Of a stretch of 10,941 nt of DNA, positions 6,133-10,941 are shown in pieces. Each line of letters starts with the position of its first letter. Within the stretch, counting starts at the first letter, position 1. The notes beneath the pieces are model-generated. The model made no database searches and had not been told where the DNA came from. It saw only the letters and a list, made by a program, of their open reading frames with translations. The stretch spans positions 1-10,941 of the forward strand of contig JBEKZQ010000202.1 of the NCBI GenBank assembly GCA_049509675.1, written 5' to 3'. The position numbers and the translations under genes are program-made. This DNA comes from JBEKZQ01 sp049509675 (GTDB lineage Bacteria; Planctomycetota; Planctomycetia; Pirellulales; Thermoguttaceae).

Positions 6133-6344
6133 GATTCGCCCCTCCCGCTCCGAGTAGTCCGCTATGGCCGCACGTCGTCCATCGTTTCGCTTCGGTTGCC
6201 GCGGCGGCTTGAGTTCACCTTTCCCGAAACTGGTCGCCTCATGCGGGCCGAAACGGCAATCCCTGCTTTGGGGATTGCGCGGGATCCGGCAGATCGCGCG
6301 GCGCGGGGGTAGTATTTGTGCCGCTTGCAAGGGAAACTACAGGG
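6133..6344. promoter_or_regulatory. Divergent intergenic region with an 8-bp hairpin
   Basis: 212 bp between two divergent genes, so at least two promoters are expected here, though I could not place them with confidence. A perfect inverted repeat GCAATCCC (6256-6263) and GGGATTGC (6271-6278), with a 7-nt spacer, is the only clear structure. It has no T-tract on the + side, so an operator is more likely than a terminator. Confidence 0.45.
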
Positions 6345-7655
6345 ATGAGCGGACTGCACTCGACCACCGCCCCGGGACCCGGACTCCGCACGCGAAGTTT
6401 TTACGGACTGCTGCTGGCGCAATTCCTCGTGGCGCTGGACGACAACATGCTGCGCTGGCTGGTGGTGCCGATCGCCAAGCGGTCCTGGGGCCCGGATGCC
6501 GTGCTGTCGATTTACCTGGTATGTTTCGTGCTGCCGTACATCGTGCTGGTCTCGCCGGCCGGATACCTGGCCGACCGCTTCAGCAAACGCAGCGTGGTGG
6601 TCGGCTGCCAGGTGGCCGTGGTGGCGCTCATGGCGCTGGCCCTGGCGACGATCGCCAGCGGCAGCGTGCCGTTGATGTTTCTGGTCCTGTTGGCCGTCGG
6701 CGCGCAGGAGGCGATGCTCTCGCCGGCAAAGCTCGGCGCCATTCCGGAAGTGGTGGCCGCCGGCCAGATCCAGGCCGCCAACGGTCTGATCGCCATGACC
6801 AACACGCTGGGCATCATTCTGGGCCAGGCGCTGGGCGGCGTGTTCTTCTCACTGGGCGACGAGTTGGGCGCCGCCGGCTGGTCGATTACCGCGGCCGTGC
6901 TGCTGGGGATCGCCGGGCTGGGCACCGCCGCCAGCCTGGCCATCGCTCGTTTGCCGCCGGCCCATCGGCAGCGGGTTCTGCCGCGCAACCCGCTTTCCGA
7001 CACGCTCCGCAATCTGCTGGCCCTGGCGTCCGCCCGGCCGCTGCTGCTGGCCGCCCTGGGCAGCACCTTCTTCTGGTCGCTGGCCGCGATGGCGAACATC
7101 AACATCGACAAGTTCGTGACCATCGACTTGAAACTCGCGCAGCACTACACCGGCCCGTTGTTCATCGTCCTGGCCGTCGGCATCGGCATCGGGAATTTTT
7201 TGGCCGGCGCGCTGGCGGGCGGACGGATCGAACTGGGCATGGTGCCCTTTGGCGCCTTGGGCATTGCCGCCGCCGGCACGCTGATGTGGATCGTTCCGGC
7301 CGGCACCGGCGCGGCCCTGTCGGGGGCCTACGCGGCCACCGCCGCGTTGCTGCTGTTGCTGGGCCTCAGTGCCGGTTTCTACCTGGTGCCCTTGCAAGCC
7401 TTCGTGCAGGAGCGCGCCCCGCCCCAGTCGCGCGGGGCCATCCTGGCCGCCCGAAACTTCATCATGTTCCTGGGCATGCTCATTTCCGCCGGACTGTTCT
7501 GGTTGCTGGGCAATCGCGCCGGACTATCGGCCCGGGCCGTCTTTCTGCTCTGCGGCCTGGCGACCGTGCCGCTGGCGGCGGGAACATTCTGGGGCCTCCG
7601 CAGGCAATGCGGGCGATTCCTGTGCCGCATCTTGGGCCGTCCGACGGTGCCGTGA
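6345..7655 (+). CDS. MFS transporter of the LplT (lysophospholipid transporter) type
   Basis: A 436-aa transporter with about 12 membrane helices and a short polar N-terminus. The first helix, GLLLAQFLVALDDNMLRWLV, matches the LplT/Aas pattern (AQF..A..DN). The 2-3 loop PAGYLADRFSKRSVV is the MFS motif A. A late helix with GAILAARNFIMFLGML resembles the conserved R-G-x-x-x-A-x-x-N-F block of this branch. LplT flips lysophospholipids inward across the inner membrane for re-acylation. In many relatives the transporter is fused to, or followed by, a PlsC-type acyltransferase. Here the protein ends soon after the last helix (RILGRPTVP) and the next gene is unrelated. ATG 6345 has CAAGGGA about 11 bases upstream; GTG 6318 is an alternative adding nine residues. 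The substrate is inferred. Confidence 0.85.
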   Translation: MSGLHSTTAPGPGLRTRSFYGLLLAQFLVALDDNMLRWLVVPIAKRSWGPDAVLSIYLVCFVLPYIVLVSPAGYLADRFSKRSVVVGCQVAVVALMALALATIASGSVPLMFLVLLAVGAQEAMLSPAKLGAIPEVVAAGQIQAANGLIAMTNTLGIILGQALGGVFFSLGDELGAAGWSITAAVLLGIAGLGTAASLAIARLPPAHRQRVLPRNPLSDTLRNLLALASARPLLLAALGSTFFWSLAAMANINIDKFVTIDLKLAQHYTGPLFIVLAVGIGIGNFLAGALAGGRIELGMVPFGALGIAAAGTLMWIVPAGTGAALSGAYAATAALLLLLGLSAGFYLVPLQAFVQERAPPQSRGAILAARNFIMFLGMLISAGLFWLLGNRAGLSARAVFLLCGLATVPLAAGTFWGLRRQCGRFLCRILGRPTVP

Positions 7656-7685
7656 ATAATCCACAATTCATTGGGGAGATACCTC

Positions 7686-8783
7686 ATGATCCGAGCCTTC
7701 TGTCTGATGTGCGTGCCCGTGTTGCTGGCGAACCCGACCTTTGTTCCGGTGTCCTCAGCGGCGGCGGCGACAATTATGTGCAGCGAAGCACCGGCCGCCC
7801 TGACCGAGCGCCAGAAGCAAGAGGCCGAGGCCGACCGGCGGCGAAGGGTCCGCTCCACCCGCACGACCCCGGAAAAGCGGGTTCAACTGGAGAACCGGGC
7901 TTTGCGTCTGGACTTCGATCCCCGGACGTCGGGCACAGACTACAACTATATCTGGGTGCGTCGCCCGGGCGCCGATCGCTGGGAGCGGATACACAATTTC
8001 GGCGTCGACGTGGGTTCCTACGACTCGGCCGGTCAGCAGGAAATGAACTTCATCGGAATCAACCTGTTGCTGCGGCGCGAAGGCCGCGCGATGAAGGTCG
8101 CGTACCCCTCGCCCCTGTTCCAGTACCGCCAACTCGACCACCGGATCGGCACGCCCGAGACGATCCGCAAGTATCCCGAGTTCACGGCCGACGAGGTCCG
8201 CCGCCTGATTCATGCCGACGCATCGGTCGAGTTCCGCTACGAGATCGACCCCGAGCGGCCGAGCTTCGTGCTTTCCGGCCGGGTCCTCCGGGGGCGAATC
8301 AGCTCGGTCGTGTACATCATCGACGCCCTCTGGACCAACAACCACTTCCTGCCGACCCACGAGCTGGTCGAGGGAAAACCCGAATACGATCCGTCGCAGC
8401 CCGAGGGGAAGAAGGCTTGCGCGCAGGTGACGATTGAAAAGGTCCGCTACGCGATCTTCTACCGCCGCGACGGCGAGGGGGTGCCGTTTGCCCTGCTGCC
8501 GCTTGTGCCCGACCGGGCCCGCGTGTGCAACTACTTCGACAACTGGAAGTGCCTTTACGACTTCCACACGTCGGAGTTGAACCAGCAATTCGTGGCCGAC
8601 GACCCGCCGGTGACCGGCGCCAACGACACGGGCTACATCACCGCGCCGCGCGCCGACGGTACGTTGCCGCCTGTGCGCGTGGCGTTCTTCCCGGAATTGG
8701 GCTGGGGACAAGGGGGCAAGGGCGACGAACTCCTCGCGCGGATCGTGCGATCGCTGCAGCGGGCCTACCCCGCCCCGTGGTGA
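7686..8783 (+). CDS. Exported protein of unknown function
   Basis: A 365-aa protein with an N-terminal signal peptide (MIRAFCLMCVPVLLANPTFV, then SSAAAA), so it is probably periplasmic or secreted. The mature part begins with a charged linker (ERQKQEAEADRRRR) and continues with a beta-rich, aromatic-rich sequence. Examples are NRALRLDFDPRTSGTDYNYI, WERIHNFGVDVGSYDS and ALWTNNHFLPTHELVEGKPE. This texture resembles sugar-binding or glycoside-hydrolase beta-sandwich folds, but I recognise no catalytic motif and no named family. Two cysteines lie close together (VCNYFDNWKC) and could form a disulfide. ATG 7686 is chosen over TTG 7671 because GGGGAG (7673-7678) lies seven bases upstream and the signal peptide then starts cleanly. 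It begins 30 bp after the MFS gene, so the two are probably co-transcribed. Confidence 0.8.
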   Translation: MIRAFCLMCVPVLLANPTFVPVSSAAAATIMCSEAPAALTERQKQEAEADRRRRVRSTRTTPEKRVQLENRALRLDFDPRTSGTDYNYIWVRRPGADRWERIHNFGVDVGSYDSAGQQEMNFIGINLLLRREGRAMKVAYPSPLFQYRQLDHRIGTPETIRKYPEFTADEVRRLIHADASVEFRYEIDPERPSFVLSGRVLRGRISSVVYIIDALWTNNHFLPTHELVEGKPEYDPSQPEGKKACAQVTIEKVRYAIFYRRDGEGVPFALLPLVPDRARVCNYFDNWKCLYDFHTSELNQQFVADDPPVTGANDTGYITAPRADGTLPPVRVAFFPELGWGQGGKGDELLARIVRSLQRAYPAPW

Positions 8784-9053
8784 AGCCTGCGGCCTTTTCC
8801 GCCTCAATTTTTTGTCATCGCGAACTGCCGTTCTTATCAGCCGCAGCCCCGTTGCTCTGTGCAACCGGGCTAATGATAATAGTATAGTTCCTTCCTTAAG
8901 CCGCCATAGACGGATTCGCCACTCGACCGGGAGGGTGCCGCTGCCGCATCTATTGGACAACGCCCGCTGCTTTCTCGTGCCTCGTTCGTTTTTCTTGCAG
9001 CGGGGCATGACGGAGCACGGGAACGTGCGGAATTCTAGTCAAAGGAGTGTACC
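8784..9053 (+). promoter_or_regulatory. AT-richer gap with candidate promoter and RBS
   Basis: 270 bp without a gene. A weak stem (GCGG/CCGC, 8789-8802) followed by six T (8808-8813) may end the upstream transcript, but its four-base-pair stem is poor. TTGCTC (8852-8857) and GATAAT (8875-8880), spaced 17 bp, form a plausible sigma-70-type promoter for the next gene; TATAGT at 8883 is an alternative -10. A 5-bp hairpin with a GGAA loop (9015-9028) and a strong AAAGGAG site (9041-9047) precede ATG 9054. Confidence 0.4.
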
Positions 9054-10742
9054 ATGTCACATTTCGCTAGCGCTCTTACGACGTTTCCCAGCGTTATCGA
9101 GAGGGGCGCATGGATCGGGACCGCTTTGTTGTCGCTGATTACGTCCCAGTATCTCTGTGCCGATACTACGTTCAACGACGGCGGTGTTCACGCCATCAGA
9201 ACAAGTGTTCCCGGACCGGTGTATGTCTCTAAAGGTCCATCGGGGGCCACGACACTTAATGTGCTCTGCGGCGGGAGTATCGCGGGAGGCGTTAACGGCG
9301 ATGGCATGAAGGTAGAATCAGGTGGTTTTGTCAACATCTCCAACGGCACCGTCTCAGCGGGAAATGCCTCCTCACGCAAACGAACCGGCGACCGTGTCAC
9401 TGAAGCCATATCGGTCAAGGGAGGTTCTGTGAGCATCACCGGTGGCACTATATCCGGAGGCAACGCTTCTTCTGATGGTTCTCCAACCGGCGGCAGCCTC
9501 TCTGAGGGCATTGATGTCACAAGTGGCACCGTCAGTATCAGTGGTGGCACAATTCTCGGAGGAAATGCCTCATCGAGCGGAGGCGCTGGCGGCAGTCTCA
9601 CTGACGCCATATCTGTCAATGGCGGTACGGTCATTATCACCGGTGGCACTATCTCGGCGGGCAATGCCTCTTCTCTGGGCTTTGGCACTGGCGGCAGTGG
9701 CGCTGGTGGCATCTCTGTCAGGAGCGGCATAGTTACTATCAGTGGTGGCGCTATTCTTAGAGGAAAGGCATCGCCAAACGGAGATGCTGGCGGCAGTGGT
9801 AGTGGCGCCCTATTTGTCGATGGAGGCACCGTCAATATGAGCGGTGGGAGCATCTCGGGGGGTGGCGGCGAATCCGCCGCCATTTTCGTTAGGAAAGGCT
9901 CTCTTAATATCACCGGTGGCAGCATCTCGGCAGATGTCTCTTTACTCGTTGACGGTCGGGTCTGCATCATTGGACCCAGTTTTAGCTCCGGCTTCGGTCG
10001 CCTTAAGGATCGATCGGGTTCTCTGACTGGCACCCTCACGGACGGAAAATCGCTCAATTTGACCTACGTCCAGCGGTCTCGTGGAAGTATTTTCTTGCGC
10101 TGGGCGCTTCCGACGACGAAACGCGACTGGGAAATTTTTGCTGCGAACCATTTCCCATCAATCGTCCCCTTGCTTCGGAGCAAGAATTCGTCCGATCGTT
10201 CTGTGGCTGCGAGCGAGCTATGCGACTACAAGGAGCACGCAGTGCCGCCGTTGCTCGAAGTACTAAAAGATACCGACCCAGACGTTCGCTGCGTGGTTTT
10301 GGAAGTCTTGGGTGAAATTGGCCCACCGGCAAGAGAAGCCGTGCCGTCGGTCGCCAAGATTCTGCACGACACGCATTGGCATTTGCGATCCGCCGCGGCC
10401 ATTGCCTTGGGGCGAATCGGTCCCGGCGCCAGGTCCGCCGTGCCGTCATTAACCGCGACGCTCAAAGACACGGACGCCGGAGTGCGCGTCTGCGCGATCG
10501 AGGCCCTTGCTCGCATTGGCCCAGAGGCCAAGGCTGCGACTGCTGGCCTTATCGAACGCTTGCGTGACGAACACGCCGCCGTCCGATCCGCCGCCGCCCG
10601 TGCGCTGGGGCGGATCGGTCCTGGAGCAAAGACGGCCGTGCCAGCGTTGGAGGAGTTGCGGCGTGATCCGGTGGATTACGTCCGGCAGGCGGCCGACGAA
10701 GCCCTTGAGAAGATTGGCAGAGGGGCTGCGAGCAAGAGGTAA
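9054..10742 (+). CDS. Exported beta-solenoid / HEAT-repeat fusion protein
   Basis: A 562-aa protein in three parts. Residues 1-36 are a long signal peptide (hydrophobic AWIGTALLSLITSQYLCA, likely cleavage before DTTF). Residues about 88-300 are a Gly/Ser/Thr-rich repeat of about 33 residues. Seven VNIS/VSIT-like strands start at 93, 126, 160, 193, 227, 260 and 284, each followed by GGTISGGNASS-like turns, as in right-handed beta-helix surface proteins. After a linker (about 301-365), residues 397-555 form five HEAT repeats of the PBS-lyase type. They have an exact 33-residue period and a VPxL..LKDxDxxVRxxAxxALGxIGPxA consensus. HEAT repeats bind other proteins. No enzyme motif was seen. AAAGGAG lies seven bases upstream of ATG 9054. 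The solenoid part is visibly AT-richer than neighbouring genes. Its role is unknown; a surface or periplasmic binding protein is plausible. Confidence 0.88.
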   Translation: MSHFASALTTFPSVIERGAWIGTALLSLITSQYLCADTTFNDGGVHAIRTSVPGPVYVSKGPSGATTLNVLCGGSIAGGVNGDGMKVESGGFVNISNGTVSAGNASSRKRTGDRVTEAISVKGGSVSITGGTISGGNASSDGSPTGGSLSEGIDVTSGTVSISGGTILGGNASSSGGAGGSLTDAISVNGGTVIITGGTISAGNASSLGFGTGGSGAGGISVRSGIVTISGGAILRGKASPNGDAGGSGSGALFVDGGTVNMSGGSISGGGGESAAIFVRKGSLNITGGSISADVSLLVDGRVCIIGPSFSSGFGRLKDRSGSLTGTLTDGKSLNLTYVQRSRGSIFLRWALPTTKRDWEIFAANHFPSIVPLLRSKNSSDRSVAASELCDYKEHAVPPLLEVLKDTDPDVRCVVLEVLGEIGPPAREAVPSVAKILHDTHWHLRSAAAIALGRIGPGARSAVPSLTATLKDTDAGVRVCAIEALARIGPEAKAATAGLIERLRDEHAAVRSAAARALGRIGPGAKTAVPALEELRRDPVDYVRQAADEALEKIGRGAASKR

Positions 10743-10777
10743 CAGCCCGGCTGTTCAATGCGGGAGGTCGAAACTTG

Positions 10778-10813
10778 GAAGGAGAAAGGGGGACAGAAGG
10801 AGAAAGGGGGACA
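10778..10813. repeat. 18-bp perfect tandem duplication
   Basis: GAAGGAGAAAGGGGGACA occurs twice in direct succession (10778-10795 and 10796-10813), 35 bp after the stop of the solenoid-HEAT gene. The AAAGGGGGACA core is a recurrent intergenic motif in planctomycete and other environmental genomes and is often found near mobile elements. Confidence 0.8.
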
Positions 10814-10855
10814 CGCGCGCTTAGGCCGCGCTCAACAATAAGTTACCGAAAGTAG

Positions 10856-10941
10856 TTATTCCCTGTTAGGTAGGATCTGATAGTTCCACTCGCCATGAAA
10901 TGTGTCGCGGCGAATGCGGACTTCGGATAGTTGATTGTCAG
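10856..10941 (-). CDS. Transposase C-terminus, ISAzo13-like (partial)
   Basis: On the - strand an open frame enters from the right edge and stops at TAA (10858-10856), giving DNQLSEVRIRRDTFHGEWNY then QILPNRE. The FHGEWNY..P ending matches my recollection of the C-terminus of ISAzo13-family (Rhodopirellula-type DDE) transposases. Only 27 residues are visible, so the family call is tentative, and whether the element is intact cannot be told. The insertion-sequence end should lie between 10814 and 10856, but I could not identify a terminal inverted repeat because the other end is outside the window. Confidence 0.6.
   Translation of the reverse strand, partial: DNQLSEVRIRRDTFHGEWNYQILPNRE

Noticed and set aside
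6164..8437. 757-aa + strand frame
   Set aside because: It spans the transporter and exported-protein genes in another frame, with Arg/Gly/Pro-rich sequence and no domain. It is a GC-driven shadow.
8789..8813. Terminator after the exported-protein gene
   Set aside because: The stem has only four base pairs. The T-run is present but the structure is too weak to call as a separate feature.
7755..9008. 417-aa - strand frame
   Set aside because: Antisense to the exported protein, with low-complexity Val/Arg/His-rich sequence and no RBS or motif.
9188..10057. 289-aa - strand Pro-rich frame
   Set aside because: It mirrors the Gly/Ser/Thr repeats of the + strand solenoid. Pro-rich antisense is expected from GGT/GGC repeats.

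Overview
The window reads as a stretch of chromosome from a high-GC planctomycete, most likely of the Pirellulales type. The evidence is as follows. The 16S rRNA 3' end carries planctomycete-like sequence (GATTGGGACTAAGTCG before the terminal anti-SD). It is closed by its own terminator, with no tRNA or 23S gene behind it. The STAS protein has an SSAALGKL signature. Several GC-rich dispersed palindromes of the kind common in these genomes are present. A transposase tail resembling the ISAzo13 (Rhodopirellula-type) family sits at the right edge. The organism assignment is an inference from these features; no search was run.

Layout. 1-177 is the 3' end of 16S rRNA, followed by a trailer hairpin (186-225) and an intrinsic terminator (284-329). 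A long imperfect palindrome fills 393-549. On the + strand, an ECF sigma factor (699-1271) overlaps by ATGA with a small membrane-protein gene (1268-1513). A short MscS/CmpX-like channel follows (1772-2623) with a strong terminator. 2770-2902 is a palindrome whose right arm has expanded into six 11-bp tandem units.

From 6132 down to 2919 all genes are on the - strand. They are a 96-aa two-helix membrane protein, an RsbV-like STAS protein, an RsbW-like ATP-binding protein, a membrane-anchored helical-repeat (TPR-like) protein and an M50 site-2-type protease with a C-terminal TPR region. The last two overlap (TGATG) and are probably translationally coupled. The 260-bp gap at 4640-4900 holds two near-identical 44-bp repeats and an inverted relative.

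On the + strand from 6345 come an LplT/Aas-like MFS transporter without its usual acyltransferase partner and, 30 bp later, an exported protein of unknown function (7686-8783). After a 270-bp AT-richer gap comes a 562-aa exported protein (9054-10742) that joins a beta-solenoid repeat region to a HEAT-repeat domain. An 18-bp tandem duplication and the transposase C-terminus end the window.

Functional themes are signalling and the cell envelope: an ECF sigma factor with a coupled membrane partner, a mechanosensitive channel, a partner-switch pair (STAS plus HATPase), an intramembrane protease and a lipid-flippase-like transporter. The right end (about 9050-10941) looks accessory, with AT-richer composition, a repeat-rich surface-type protein and an insertion sequence. 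I see no CRISPR, prophage or obvious defence system. The most unusual single object is the solenoid-HEAT fusion. The ECF/small TM protein/MscS cluster is the most testable candidate system.
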